From contig NC_088872.1 in the NCBI RefSeq assembly GCF_032884065.1, positions 36,465,902 through 36,529,901 on the forward strand: a stretch of 64,000 bases of DNA, in the 5' to 3' direction. This stretch comes from Artemia franciscana (Eukaryota; Arthropoda; Branchiopoda; Anostraca; Artemiidae). Every line of letters begins with the position of its first letter. Within the stretch, counting starts at the first letter, position 1. Under the pieces are notes generated by a model that was not told where the DNA came from, did no database searches, and saw only the letters and a list, made by a program, of their open reading frames with translations. This document shows positions 25,563 to 37,432 of the stretch, one piece after another. Made by a program: the position numbers and the translations under genes.

Positions 25563-26015
25563 AACAGTTCGTGGTAACGAACTGTAGTAAGGAGCGACCC
25601 GGCTCAATAGTAAACGAAACTCTAAATAACGGAATTTTGATGCTAAAATATACATCAAAAGAATCGGATTTTCATGCTGATTTTAAATATATAAGTTTCA
25701 TCAAACTTGGTTTTTGTCATCAAAAGTTACGAGCCTGAGAAAATTTGTCTTATTTTAGAAAGTAGGGGAAAACACCCCCTAAAAGTCACAGAATAAAAGT
25801 CATGGGATCTTAACGAAAATCACACAAGTTTCAAAATCACACAAGTTTGACTATTTACCACATTCTGCTTTTTAAAACAATTAAAAGCTTTAGCATAAAG
25901 AGCGAGGGATTGCGGAGGGGACAACCCATTTCACATACGGAGTAATTTCTGTTCGTTTTAAGTTTTAATGTCGCTCCTTACTTTCAGTTAGAAAAACTAG
26001 GTTTTTTTTATGTAA
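25563..26015 (+). repeat. Family A copy with large internal deletion
   Basis: Starts with AACAGTTCGTGGTAACGAAC. It keeps the left 290 bp up to ACACCCCCTAAAAGTCA, then jumps to the right arm of the terminal palindrome (AAAGCTTTAGCATAAAGAGC at 25885 to GTCGCTCCTTACTTTCAGTT at 25970). Confidence 0.8.
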
Positions 26016-26029
26016 TTTTAAAATCTTGG

Positions 26030-26265
26030 CCTGGTTTCACTCTAATTTTCATTTTGTTTTCAATTTTTTAATGAGTAAAACAGATAACGTTTGTAATAAA
26101 ATTCGTTTTACTAAAGCACCAAATACACATTAGGCCTTATGCTTTTACAGTTGGGGAAAACAAGCAGGAGCCAAACTCTTCTTTATAATGAAGAATATAG
26201 GTGGCTTGAACAGTTTTGGAAAGAGCTAATAAAATTAAACTGAATTCCCACGATTTTTAGAATAA
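26030..26265 (+). repeat. Family C fragment
   Basis: Contains TTGGGGAAAACAAGCAGGAG, CCAAACTCTTCTTTATAATG and GGAAAGAGCTAATAAAATTA, which match 43040-43220 and 44150-44245. It leads directly into the minisatellite that follows, as it does at 44.2 kb. Confidence 0.7.
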
Positions 26266-26730
26266 AATGTCATTAAAAAGCTTATTTGGGTGGGAAGGGG
26301 TCTGGCCATGGAGGGAGGGCCAGAGGTCAGCTTCTATGATTTTTGAATAAAATATCGGTAATAAATTTGTTCGAATTTTGTTTTTTTTGGGGAGGGGCAT
26401 GGAGGGAGGTCCAGGCATCAGGTGTCATGATTTATAACTGAATTTTCTTAGGGAGGGAGGGGTATTGGGCCATGGAGGGTCAGAATTCAGCTCCCATAAG
26501 TTTTGGAATAAAATGTCTTGATAAGTTGTTTTTTTGGGAGGTCGAATAAGTTGTTTTTTTGGGAGGTCGAGCTATGGAGGGCCAGGGTGGGTTGCCGTTT
26601 TTTGGAATAAATTCTCGTTAATAAGTATTTTTTTATTTTGGGGGTAGGGTTCTGGTCATGCAGAGAAGGCCAGGGGTCAACTCCCTTAAGTTCTGGAATA
26701 AAATATAATCAAGCGCAGCCCTATCCCAAT
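26266..26730 (+). repeat. Minisatellite, unit about 75-95 bp, about five copies
   Basis: Each unit has CCATGGAGGGAGGGCCAG, GGGTCAGCTCCCATGATTTT and GGAATAAAATATCGTTAATA followed by a T/G run. Landmarks are near 26306, 26396, 26472, 26570 and 26655. The same unit forms a longer array at 44236-45065. Confidence 0.85.
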
Positions 26731-27176
26731 GTCCTATTGGAGTTGCTAGTCCCTTGTATCCAGCTAAAAACTTCTAAAGAGAGTCTTGGCATTTTCTTAA
26801 AACAATGTATTCTCGGTAAAACTATTTTATTGATACAACAAGAGCCCATAGCGCTATTTCAATTTCCGGTTAATAAAAAAATTCTTGAAAATACTTGCCA
26901 GCTGTTTTTCTTTCGGTGAAATGGGTCTTTGGATACAATTGGCCAGGTGCATAGTACCCTGGCCGCTTGTATCGTAGCCTAGGACACCACTGTATCAATG
27001 CCTACACAAGCGTAAAAAGAACAACATTGCGTAACAATGTATCATAGCCTAGGACAGGCGCTATATCTTGTCATATTTGGGTAAGGGACTGATATTCATC
27101 AAGAATGTCAGTAATAATGACATCTAAAAATATTTGTGAGAGATCAAATGGTATATTCTGATATCTGAGTTCTGAG
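26731..27176. other. Non-coding; short imperfect duplicate
   Basis: GTATCGTAGCCTAGGACA (26969) recurs as GTATCATAGCCTAGGACA (27039), each followed by a CTGTATC/CTATATC-like phrase. An open frame through 26704-26916 looks weakly protein-like but has no recognisable domain or junctions. Confidence 0.4.
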
Positions 27177-28680
27177 TTCTTTATTTAACAATAAAATTCA
27201 TAAACAGAAAATTACGTCAAGACAATCTCCCCCATAAGGCTCCATGGCCGGGAAAGAACAGGGGAGAAAAAAAATGCCAACACAAAGAAAAAATATAAAC
27301 AAAATCCAGAAACAAAAAGTCGTCCACCTTAATAATCCCTAAAAATGACAAGCTAGGCAGGGGGTAGCACATGATTTCACCAACTCAATTAAATATCCAA
27401 CTCAATCCAGAGACATCAACTCCAAGGGAAACCGGAATATAAAAAAAAAGAAACAAACAAACAAAATTATTTACTAGCTGGAAAATCTCTAACATAATTT
27501 TTGAACATACAAAACGAGTGGCAGCTTTGTACGAACTCTGGGAGCGTGTTCCAGATCCTGTTGCAAACTGTCAGAGGGTTGAAGCCAGACGTCACTGATG
27601 GAGTGTAAAGAACCAGTAAATTGTTGGAAGTGCGGAGATGATAAGTCGATTGATCAGAAACAAAATATATATTATCACATGGAACAGCAGGAAGATGGCC
27701 GTGCAACTGTAAAAAAATGAAAGAAGAACAAGAAAGAAAATAGAGAGATTGAATTTAAAAAAAAGGGAATAGTTGTGGGAAAAGTCAAAGTCATGGCCAA
27801 TTGTAGAAAAAAGCCAAGACAGATTGTTCAATTAAGTGGGCAGCCCAGTCAAGGGTTAATTTTATCCCTTTGATTGCCGTTGTTGCTGTCTCCCATTTAT
27901 GCTACACCTTTCCGTGCATGTGTGGTGTCCCTTCACAAATGCCGAACTAGAGTCGTACCTGTTGGAGGTTCTCGCTGGGGAACACACGCAGGTTGACTAC
28001 GTGTTGATCAAGCAAGGGTTTAAGTGAAAATCGGTTAGTTTCCTGAATAAGAGTCCATGCTTTATCATAAAGTTTTGAAAGTGACTTCAGAGACCAGGGA
28101 AAAGTTGATTTCCAAATAACAGAGTAATATGAAACATAAGACTGAACTAGGCTGCAGAACAAGATTTTAAGAATCGACCTTCAAAATATGTATTTGAGCT
28201 TTCTAAGGATTCCGAGACTCCTGGAGACTTTCGTTTTAATCAGGTCAATATGGTACTTGAACGAAAGGTTTTCGTCAAGCAAGATGCCTAGGAATCGAAC
28301 GTAACTATCCTTAGGTCTACTTAGAGAACCTCTTGATACATTTATTTCATTTAAGTCAGGGCAGGCCTTTGTTACTCTGGAAAAAATGAGAAAACATGAC
28401 TTTCCGACATTTAAGGCAAGATAATTTACATCAAACACTGGATAACTCTTTCAAAAAGGGCTATCATCCTTGAACGAAGGTCAAACTCAGTTCTACCAGT
28501 TGTGCCAAGAGTACTGTAATCACCAAAAGCAATAAGTGTATCCAGTAAGGACAAACTCCTGTCACAGTTAGTGACGGATACTGGTTGACAAAGACGACAG
28601 CAAATGGTAGGTTTTGAATTTTTAACCGCATTAATAAGGTCATTGACGTAGATTTGCAAAACATAGACCATTTTATAAAT
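27177..28680 (-). pseudogene. Non-LTR retrotransposon fragment, reverse transcriptase C-terminal half
   Basis: Minus-strand peptide pieces in order match the end of a LINE ORF2: LQIYVNDLINAVKNSKPT (around 28650), then LALNVGKSCFLIFSRV and FLGILLDENLSFKYHIDLIK (28415-28230), FCSLVQSYVSYYSVIW (28155-28110), and the C-terminal block VCNRIWNTLPEFVQSCHSF (27570-27510). Pieces lie in different frames with stops between, so it is dead. The catalytic YADD-type box is not preserved. It is 5'-truncated near 28680. The 3' end near 27177 has a short AACTCAG tandem after AATAAAG. It is of the Jockey/CR1-like type by motif, clade not certain. Confidence 0.85.
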
Positions 28681-29374
28681 AAGTTTATTTATAAATTATA
28701 TAGATTATAGACCAGTTTATATAGATTATAGACCAGTTTATATATAAATGGTATATTCTATTTTTATTTCTCTTTTACTAATGTTCCAGCTTAGAAACAA
28801 ACTGACCAATCAAAAGTACAACTGCTAGAACCAACCTCTCCAAAGCAAGTCTAAACATCTAGCTGATTTGCCCAATGAGGGACTTTTTGTGCAAAGCCCA
28901 GACTATAGTGAACAAAACAAAATAAACTGGTCTATGTTTTTCAAATTATGCCTAACCATGTAAATTGGCCTGATGATCTTACTTTCAACCCGAACTTCTT
29001 TTGAGACTTTTTCCCATTGTTTTCACTCCAAGCAACCTATCATTATGGTCTTTTTCAGCTTAAGAGTATAGTTTTTCACAATTTACAATTAACTAAATCA
29101 ATTTTCAACATCTATTTGGTTTTGCTCAGCCTATTCATTTGATGCGATTCATTCACCAAAATTATCGGAGAAGTTGATATTGATGAATATTTGCGATATT
29201 TTGGAGAATCTTATAATTTTAGCCAAAATTCACACACAGCTGCAATATTTGCATATCTGGCCGAATTATCGTGTTGGCACACGAATAATCGTATATGTGG
29301 GAACCCTGGGTAATCTTGTTGGAAATTAGAAGTTTTAGTAAAATTTTATAAGTCATGTGTGATTGGACAGCCAC
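28681..29374. other. AT-rich non-coding sequence
   Basis: A short local duplication (TATAGATTATAGACCAGTTT at 28698 and 28721) lies beside the retrotransposon end. Nothing else was recognised. Confidence 0.45.
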
Positions 29375-29560
29375 CAAAACCACCAACTATGATTCATTTT
29401 TACTCCCCTCCCCCCTAAGGCATTCGATCAAAATTGGGCGAAAGAAATTCTGTCCAGCTTATTTGAAAGGTCCAATAGCCATGCTCCCGGGGATGAAATA
29501 ACCCCAATCTTCCTTGGGGCCAAGGATTTTCTATTTGTTTACATATAGGATTGTCAAAAA
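29375..29560 (+). repeat. Family B fragment
   Basis: CCAATAGCCATGCTCCCGGG, a GATGAAATAACCCC box and TTTACATATAGGATTG are related to the family A/B central boxes. Diverged. Confidence 0.4.
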
Positions 29561-30521
29561 TGACTATTTTTCATTACTCCAGATTCCAGAGTCTGCCAAT
29601 GAAGTCGAAGACTGGACTAAAAGCAAACCGTAGTAAGAAGGTCGGAACACATGCTAAAAGGGTGCCTTAGGTTTTTACGTATTTCATATTTTTCGGGCAA
29701 TTTCTTCAGAGATTTTCGGAATTTTCAAAATTGGATTCTCCACAATTTCATTAGCACTTCAAAATATAATACTTTGTTAAAGTATCCAATTGTACTGTCT
29801 GCTTTTATTAAATTAGTTAAATGTTTTTAATAATCCTTAACATTCCAGGACTTAAGCAAACTATATTTTTTTTCTTTTAACAAATAAACAGTCGGTAGTT
29901 CCTCTTCCTCTGCTCAAAATAACCAAGGGTGCGTTTGTTTACTTGTCCAATGGGATTTTTACTAATCGAGGTTTAACCCCTAAAAGATAGCAACAAATAC
30001 TTGTCTGGCCACGTGTCACTTAAAACGGCAAGATTAATTGCGAATAATAACAACATTGGTCACGTGTAATTATTGTTTTAATGCTATGTGAAGTTTTGAC
30101 AAGGGAGAGGCTAGGACTTTGGGCGTGTTTCAAATTTTACAGGCAAATACAGCTTTAGCAATTATTTCAGAGCTGGGTAGCCTAATACAATTTGTGTGGC
30201 CAGAAGTTTAATTGTAAGATTTCAAATTGTGGTTGTCATTTGCCTTTTTAAGTCATTCCATTCAAGATGCTTTGGATATTTTTTATCGTGATAAATTGTC
30301 TTAATGCTCTGAAAAGGGAAAATTATTTCAATTGCATAGGATAGGAAAACTTTGATAGGCTAATTAATTCAAAGTCCTAAATTAGCCAGGGAAGTGTTTT
30401 TTTTTTTCACTAAAAAATCACCATGTTGTTTGAACTCCAATTATATAGCCCTGTTTTTGGCCCCCTTGATCCAGTTCCTGATTGTCATTTACACTAAATT
30501 TCACTTTTTCTGTTACCTATT

Positions 30522-31185
30522 TATGTTTGCACCAGTTTTACCATTGGGTAAAACTGGTACAAACAGTATTACTGGCTTTCATATAAAGTGAATATACCAC
30601 TTGATGCCTTTTGTAATGCTGTTTACAAATATAATAATCGCTTCTACCGCAAGTTCAAATTTAAGCACTTTTTGACCTCTTAAAAATGACCTATATATGG
30701 GGTCATTACAAATCTGTAATAGTTTAGAAACAAATTTGGGCGATATATTTGCACATCAGGGGATGGGGGTAAAGTGTAGCATATATTAAATATGTAAACT
30801 AACCATTGCTTGAATTTTTTTTATGTGTGTGCTGTTGCACTGGTGATTTCTCTTTTGATTAAAATTTGATGTGCACAAACACGTTAAAAAAAAAAAAAAA
30901 ACAGCAATGGTTAGTTTACATATATAATATATGCTATGCTTTACCCCCACCCCCCTGATGTGCAAATATATAGCCCAAATTTGTTTCTAAACTATTACAG
31001 ATTTGTAATGACTCCATTTATAGGTCATTTTTAAGAGGTCAAGAGGTGAACAAGTGCTTAAATCTGAATTTGCAGTAGAAGAAATTATTATATTTGTAAA
31101 GAGCATTACAAAAGGCATCAAGTGGTATGTTCACTTTATATGAAAGCCAGTAATACTGTTTGCACCAGTTTTACCCTTGTTTCTT
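30522..31185. repeat. Long inverted repeat, arms about 290 bp
   Basis: The left arm (about 30522-30815) runs from TTTGCACCAGTTTTACC to GTAAACTAACCATTGCT. The right arm (about 30902-31185) runs from AGCAATGGTTAGTTTAC to GGTAAAACTGGTGCAAA in complement. Similarity is high with scattered changes and small indels. The loop is about 85 bp with a poly-A. Transcribed, it would form a long hairpin RNA. The outer end of the left arm has its own small palindrome (ACCAGTTTTACC/GGTAAAACTGGT at 30530-30556). Confidence 0.88.
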
Positions 31186-31619
31186 GTTAATATTACTAAG
31201 GGGTCATAGTTAAGCACTAGAGAAGTCATTGTTAAATAACATGTGCTTATGTATATATAGCTTTTTACTACTTATTCTTCTTTGGTAATATAATGCTTGA
31301 TGTGGTATAAGCCAAGAGAAGGACCTGTAGACCTATAGAAGAAAACCTGTTAAAAAAAAATGATTCTTTGTAATTTACATAATAATTATAGCTTTCTACA
31401 TGCAGCCCTGCTCTACTTTAGCCCCAACCCTCCTAATATTGAAATCTATAGCTGAAATTACATATTTTCTATTGATTCTGCCAATCTATCCCTCAACCCT
31501 TGTACCTGTTAATTGAGGCAACTGTGGCAAAACAAGAACTGGAAAAACAAGTAAAAGGTGGCAGAAAACATTGGAAATATATAATTTGGGCTATATGTTT
31601 GCAAATTAGGCATGTTAGA

Positions 31620-32130
31620 GGTGAATTTCTTGTTGTTCATATTTTGATTTACAAATAAAGTGAATATACCACTTGATGCCTTTTTGTATGTTCTTTACAA
31701 ATATAATAATTGCTTATTTTGCTAGTTCAAGTTTAAGCACTTTTTGACCTTACTTAACCTAACAAATTTTGGCAGTGAAAAACATACATTATTTTGTCAA
31801 AAATGACCAAAAACACGTACCTTTAATTGAAAATTTGGCATCAAAGAAGAAGAAATACAGCATAATATTGTAAAATTTATTAATCCAACTTAATTGTGGA
31901 AAATCAGTGCTCATAGATTATACAACATGTAAAAAATGGATTAATAATGAAACAGTAAGTTTGAGACCAATGTGTTAAGCTTTCTTATACCCAAAAACTA
32001 TTTGAGTCTACTTTGGTCATTTTCAAGAGCTCAAAAACTTGTACTTGAAGCACTTATTATGTTTATAAAAAATAAAAAAGGGCATCAAGGAGTATGTTCA
32101 CTTTATTTGTAAATCAAACATATGAACAAC
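31620..32130. repeat. Second inverted repeat, partial copy of the first arm
   Basis: The left arm (TTGTTGTTCATATTTTGATT, AAAGTGAATATACCACTTGA, to TTTAAGCACTTTTTGACC; 31630-31750) is matched in reverse by TTGAAGCACTTATTATGTTT through ATGAACAACAAAATATTT (32045-32135). The spacer is about 290 bp. Its middle part (CACTTGATGCCTTTT) is the same motif as in the first inverted repeat, so the foldbacks share an origin. Confidence 0.8.
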
Positions 32131-32984
32131 AAAATATTTACCAATTATTAGTATAGCTGCACAATTTTCCCCTGGGTATGTAGGCTTAGTGGAAGGTCAC
32201 TTATACCTGATCATGTCCCTACTGTTTTTACTTGGTTGAAAAAAAATCCAAAGAAAGTTCCTATTGAAAAGGAAAGAGATCAAAAGTGAGATTGAATTTG
32301 TCATAGCTTGGAGGTTTGTCCCTTCAGTCTGTTTAAAGAAAACAGATTCATAATTGAAGCTTTGTTCATTTCAATCTTAGGGATAATCTACATTTGTTAC
32401 ACTTAATTAAATGGTTGTAAAGGGGTACTTTTATTTATTTGTCTTGTTTGTTTTCTACATAATTTTTTAATCTTTAAATTGATATACATTTCTTACAAAT
32501 TAATTAGTCATATCATAGTTCCACTTGCAAATTTTGACCTACGTTGTAACCCTGGTCTCAAAATTGCATATAAATTTATTGAAGCTAGGAAACATAGAAC
32601 TCCTCTCTGTTTAAAAGAAAATGAATGGACATAGGTAGGTTTTAATACACTAAAGTCCTAGGGCCATGGAAATTAAAAAAAACAATGAAGATTAACTTTA
32701 AAATTCTGGACATGACATAAATATAACATTCACAAAGAAAAACCATTCACAAAATTTTACTTTTGTGCTCAGTTGCCAACCTGAGCAATTGCCCTAAATT
32801 TTTAAACCTTGCAAAACATTCACCAGCCAATTCTTATGACCTACACTGTTGTCTGTACATCAAAAATTCATTGAAAAGGAAGGACCACCTTACTGACATT
32901 TCTTCCTTTGTACTTATATTTAATGGGTTTAAAAGAAAGCTCCTCTGGCTAAGTCAGAAGCCTAGTAAAGGACCAGGTAATCCT

Positions 32985-33225
32985 TTAGACAGGAAGTGCA
33001 ATAGGAAGCTAGGGGCCAGTCATCCTATGCTTTTGCATGTCCTTCCTGCTTACTGACCCCAGATTTCTCTAGGTAACCTGTTAAGTTTGGGCCAATTCTG
33101 GCTGAACTTACAGAGTTACATCACTGACCTTTGTCCCAAACCAAATAAACTGCTAATGCCAGAAATTAAACCTGTGCCCTTTGGATAAAGGATTCTCAAC
33201 CTAGAGTGCCAGCCACTTAGGAAGG
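32985..33225 (-). mobile_element. tRNA-derived SINE, older copy
   Basis: Aligns along its length with the better copy at 37185-37432: AGGAAGTGCAATAGG, GGGGCCAGTCATCCTATGC, CTTCCTGCTTACTGACCCC, a CAGATTTCTCTAGGTAACC box and ACTGACCTTTGTCCCAAACC. The tRNA-like head (33160-33220) has lost its exact promoter boxes. It lies inside the 5-kb inverted-repeat element. Confidence 0.75.
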
Positions 33226-34194
33226 AACACAAATGTCACCAGAGAACAAAAATTATTTGGAAAAAAGAAAATATTGAAAAAAAAACAACTCAAGTCATAG
33301 TTGCTCATTGCTGTCCCATAAACAATATGTATTTCATTAAGACAAATAAATTTTTAAACAGGTATCAACAAAACTCCATCAGGGATTGTATTTACTTAAG
33401 GTACAATCAGCAATATTAATGCTTAGTTTTGTGATATTCTGGTTTTGAAATAATAAAAAAAAGAGAAATTATATGTTCTTCTTGTTTTCCACAAGCCCAT
33501 TTGAGAAAAATCATTTGTAACAACAATATACCCATGGTTGGCTCAGAATCTCTCTAAAATTCTTTAAACAGAGGGAATTTTAAAAAAAAATTATACTCAT
33601 CAGCAAGAAAAATATTAACATAACTCTCTAAACTTGGCACTTTTTAAGACAATTTTTAGCAAAGCAAATGCAAAACTTTAATGGTGTCCTATGTCATCTA
33701 AAAAAAAAAACAACATTAAAATGTGTCAAATGAATTTTGATGTAAGATACCTCAAATACTTTCAGTTGAATCTGTGAAATGAAGGGCCAGGTATTCCTTT
33801 ACATTTTATACAATATATAAAAAGAAAAACAGTTCAAATTTTTTCACAAAAGAAGAAGCTTGATGTAAAAAAAATAAATGTATTTTTAACAGAAAGCAAC
33901 TGACATCAATGAAATCAAATAAAACAAAAATTCATGGAGAATAAATTATATAAGCCATATATTTAACCTATAATGAGGTGGCATAAAAGATTATTTCTAG
34001 AATTAGAAAAAAACAGTGTTATGGCTTAAAGTTCTGCTCAATCAACAGGAGTTGTCTAAGGCCAGAATAATTAAGAACTAAGGCCAGAGAAAAAGAAACT
34101 GATAACCAAAAAATAAGGCACCCAAAAATTTCAGGACCCTATAGAGGGAAAAGAAGTAGAAGTAGGTACTTCAAAATACCTTCCTGGGACATAC

Positions 34195-35690
34195 TTTAGC
34201 CTGTAGACACATCCCTGAAAGTTTCATTTTCCTAGCCTAACCTCTTTCAAAGATAGCCAAAAGTAGCTAAAGTAAAATTTTACCCCTACTGTATCTTAAA
34301 AATCCAGTTTAAATAGCAAGTTCAACAAATATAGACTATATAAAAGGCTATAGGTATTGGCCTAATCATTCTAAATTTTTTCCAACTAATAATTATAGGA
34401 TGGTTTAGAAACTAGGCCTGTTTGATATAATAACATTTGACTAACTCACCAATGTGATAGCTGCCTCCCTAGGAATCAACCTTTTTAATAACAAAAAAAA
34501 ACTTTTCTTCTGACTCCTTATGAAGCTTAGCCTATGCAAGACAGGCCTAGAACACCAAAAACTCTTTAGATACTAAGGAATATGCATAATATTACTTACA
34601 GGTCACTGAAAAGCTAAGATTATTTCTATTATTTACAGTTTCCTTGTCTTTTCTCTAGACTTAACGATTTCACATGTTTATCCATTTAAAAAAATATATA
34701 GCATTGACGTCACAATCCTCAAATAATCTTTTTATTTGGGGGTTATAAAGTGCCAGCCCACGGACAAGTAATCTTGAGCGTTTGTGGGGATAATCCGACT
34801 AACCTCTGACGTCATACGTGTCTCAAAAAACGCTTGGATTAATCAGATTAGTAATCGGACAAGTAAACAAACGCACCCCAAGTGGCATATTTTTTTTTCA
34901 TTGATGCTTCTTTTAAAATGTATTTAGAGTTTTTCACTATCTAGACTAGGTAAGCCTTTTTTCTACTTTACTAGGTAGAAGATTAACATAATTGCCTACT
35001 CTTGCTAAACAAATTGTTACCATATCAACTTCTATTTTGACTCCTTAATATGACAACTGTGGATAATGTTTATATTAATGGACTTTTCAGGTAGATAAAA
35101 AATAAACTTACCTCTACAGTCAGAATTTGCACAATAGGGAGGTAGGGGTGAATTTCAAACTTACCTCTACAGTTAGAATTGCCCCCTGAATCCAAATATA
35201 ACATTAATTTGCATCAGAAGTGAGCTTCACCCCCCCCCCTAATGTGAAAATATAACCATGAATTGGAATAGGCTATATTCTTAATTGGTAGCCTATATAT
35301 AGGAGTGGGGGTAAAGCTCTGATGCAAATGTATGTTAAATTTGTATTTAGGATGCAATTCTGACTGTAGAGGTAAGTTTATTTATTAACTTCCTGAATAG
35401 CCTGCTAATGTAAACCTTGCTACTTATTTTGCAGCATAAAAGATATAGACCAAAGGTAAAGACATAGGCTAGCCTAGGCTATCAATAAATTCCAAGTTGA
35501 AATTTTAGAGTCTTATACTCTATTAAGTTGATAAACATAACAATATTTATAGCATTTACAAAGTGAATGCACTAACCTATTCAATGTCTTCATAAAATTC
35601 TAGTTTAGCTACTTTTTGCAATCTGGGAAAGGGGTTAGGTTAGGAAAATGAAACTTTCAGGGTTAATCTACAGACTTAAGGATGCCCTGA
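34195..35690. repeat. Inverted pair of about 85-bp segments
   Basis: TGAAAGTTTCATTTTCCTAG and AACCTCTTTCAAAGATAGCC (34215-34265) are matched in reverse near 35600-35665 (GGGAAAGGGGTTAGGTTAGG, AAATGAAACTTTCAGGGTTA). One segment is inside the 5-kb element and one outside it. Confidence 0.65.
35095..35395. repeat. Foldback with arms of about 100 bp
   Basis: Left boxes AAACTTACCTCTACAGTCAG (35103), AACATTAATTTGCATCAGAA (35201) and GAGCTTCACCCCCC are matched in reverse by GGGGGTAAAGCTCTGATGCA (35309) and CTGACTGTAGAGGTAAGTTT (35361). The left arm holds an extra partial copy of the CTTACCTCTACAGT box (35159). Confidence 0.8.
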
Positions 35691-35699
35691 ATGAAGCTC

Positions 35700-36720
35700 A
35701 AAGATATGAAAGGTTATTGGAATTAGAGATGGATCTAAGGTTCTTAAATTGCCTCAGGTATGTAAGAGGAAGGATTTTTTCCTTCAGCCAATCAGTAACA
35801 AATCCTTCATATAATTTTGAGAGAGTGGGAGTGAGTGAGATGGGACAAACACCTGCAAAACCAAGTATTCTGTCTTTCATTTGCTGAGGTGTTATGAAAC
35901 CCTGTTCCATACTTGTGGAAATTGCCCAGACTTGGAAATCTTATTGAAAAGGAATAGCATGTAGCTAGAAGGGGGGCTCCCTTCTCATAGTTCCAAGGTG
36001 TCAGACCTCAGTGGTGATGCCCCTGAACTTAGGGTATCTCTGAAGTCTTAATTTAGCTTATGAGTTTGCATTTGTTGGCACACTGGACAATTTTCTCAGC
36101 AAATTCTTTATATCCCTTTTTTGGACTCAGACTCTAGCTTCACCCCCTGAAAAAGAAACAAAAGTTTTGAAAGGACATTGGAAATTGGATCTCCAAAGGG
36201 CAGACAATTATTTTTATTAGTTTACCAATTCTTTTCTCAACCTCCAAAGGGGAAATAATAGGAAAAATAATGTTGGAAGATTTTGGATGATCAAAGCAAG
36301 GAATCTATTAAGGTTATTGGCAGTAAAATGAGGTGGATTGGGTAGGTTGAAATTAAGCTGGCTGGGTCTCCTGACAAACAAAGGTTTAACCTCAGAATAT
36401 GATTTTTTCTTGCTATTAAACAATATATATTATTGAAAAAGAATGCTGAAAGTTTGAAGGTGGAGACAGAAGAAGGGAGAAATGGAAATTCCCACCCAGG
36501 GCTAAGGGGACCCCCACCACTGAGGACTCCCGCCAAGGGGGGGGGGCTGAGGGGAGATCATAAAAGCTGTTCATATTGGTAAGAATCACATCAAGGGAGG
36601 TATGTTCCCTATTAGTAGGTATTATAACTTTGCTTAGCATTAAGAGAAGAGCAAATCAAATCCATCTTAAGGTCATTGGCTTCAGCAATTATAAAAATAC
36701 TATTGCTGGGGTATTATTAT
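35700..36720 (-). pseudogene. Non-LTR retrotransposon fragment, endonuclease to early reverse transcriptase
   Basis: On the minus strand, from right to left, come an endonuclease-end segment REHTSLDVILTNMNSFYD (about 36605-36555) and, after several broken frames, the reverse transcriptase start CPISLTPTLSKLYEGFVTDW with KEKILPLTYLRQFKNLRS (about 35850-35730). That order (endonuclease then the PISLT box) is standard for LINE ORF2. Stops and frame changes show it is dead. Both ends are truncated. It is similar in type to the fragment at 27.2 kb but covers a different part of the protein. Confidence 0.82.
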
Positions 36721-37184
36721 ATTAAACAGCCAGGGAGGACTTTTGGCCTGATGCTAAGCCAAGGATATCATATACTCAGATAAACAAAGGAACATAATTT
36801 TGGGATTAGGGTTACTCTAAGTAAAAACAGGATGCCAAAAATTTTATCCAAGAGGGTGGTCAGGAGGACTCAGCTCAATAAACTGATACTAATTTCTCAA
36901 AGTGAGGGACCCCAGGTCATGGGACTTTACTTCTGTAACAACTATAACACCAATTCAGTTGGATAATGGATTTGTTCTAATATACAAGTGGAAATGTTAC
37001 ACCTTATTGAAATCAGAATAATACTGGGAATTTCAATGTATGTAACAGAAAGTCCAAAAGGGTCCCATGGACTCTCCAACAAAATTTGTTGCCTTTAGGT
37101 AGAATAGTAAAAAAAAAAAGGTTAAGGATATGGCATTAGACTTTACAGTCTGTACAAAATTTGATCTCTGTTTCTGTTGCCCTT

Positions 37185-37432
37185 CAGCCAGGAAGTGCAA
37201 TGGGGGGTTGGGGGCCAGCCATCCTTTGCTTTCGCACACCCTTCCTGTTTACCTTCCCCAGATTTCTCCAGGTACCCATTTAGAGCTGGGTTGACTCTGG
37301 CTAAGCTTACAGAGTCACGCCACTGACCCCCATCCCAAACTGAAGAATTGGGTACACCGGGATTCGAACCCGCGTCCTCTCAGACAAGGGATCCTGAATC
37401 CAGCGCACCAACCCACTCGGCCAGGGCAGTAG
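37185..37432 (-). mobile_element. tRNA-derived SINE with intact pol III promoter boxes
   Basis: On the minus strand the head reads as a Leu-type tRNA relic. Box A TGGCCGAGTGG (37413-37423) and box B GGTTCGAATCC (37360-37370) match the consensus exactly. Between them is GCGCTGGATTCAGGATCCC. The acceptor stem is not preserved, so it is not a working tRNA. The body (37185-37350) contains AAATGGGTACCTGGAGAAAT and a purine-rich 3' part. A second, older copy is at 32985-33225. Confidence 0.85.

Larger units (their letters stand above)
29930..34880. mobile_element. About 4.95-kb element with terminal inverted repeats, no transposase
   Basis: The left end GGTGCGTTTGTTTACTTGTC (from about 29930) is matched exactly in reverse at the right end (GACAAGTAAACAAACGCACC, ending about 34876). 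The flanks read CCAAG on both sides, giving either a 5-bp CCAAG duplication or, with one more G in the repeat, a 3-bp CAA duplication. The GGG...GTTTG start and a 3-bp duplication would suit a PIF/Harbinger-like element, but that is inference. The interior has no transposase frame. It is AT-rich, holds two foldbacks (30522-31185, 31620-32130) and carries a SINE (32985-33225), so it is a non-autonomous composite. Confidence 0.7.

Noticed and set aside
26638..26919. 93-codon open frame
   Set aside because: The first third is minisatellite and the rest has no recognisable motif or splice context.
32763..33056. 97-codon open frame
   Set aside because: Its end is the reverse of a SINE and the rest is AT-rich non-coding sequence within the 5-kb element.
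37360..37430. Functional tRNA-Leu gene
   Set aside because: Promoter boxes are perfect but the acceptor stem is lost and a SINE body follows; a second diverged copy confirms a SINE.
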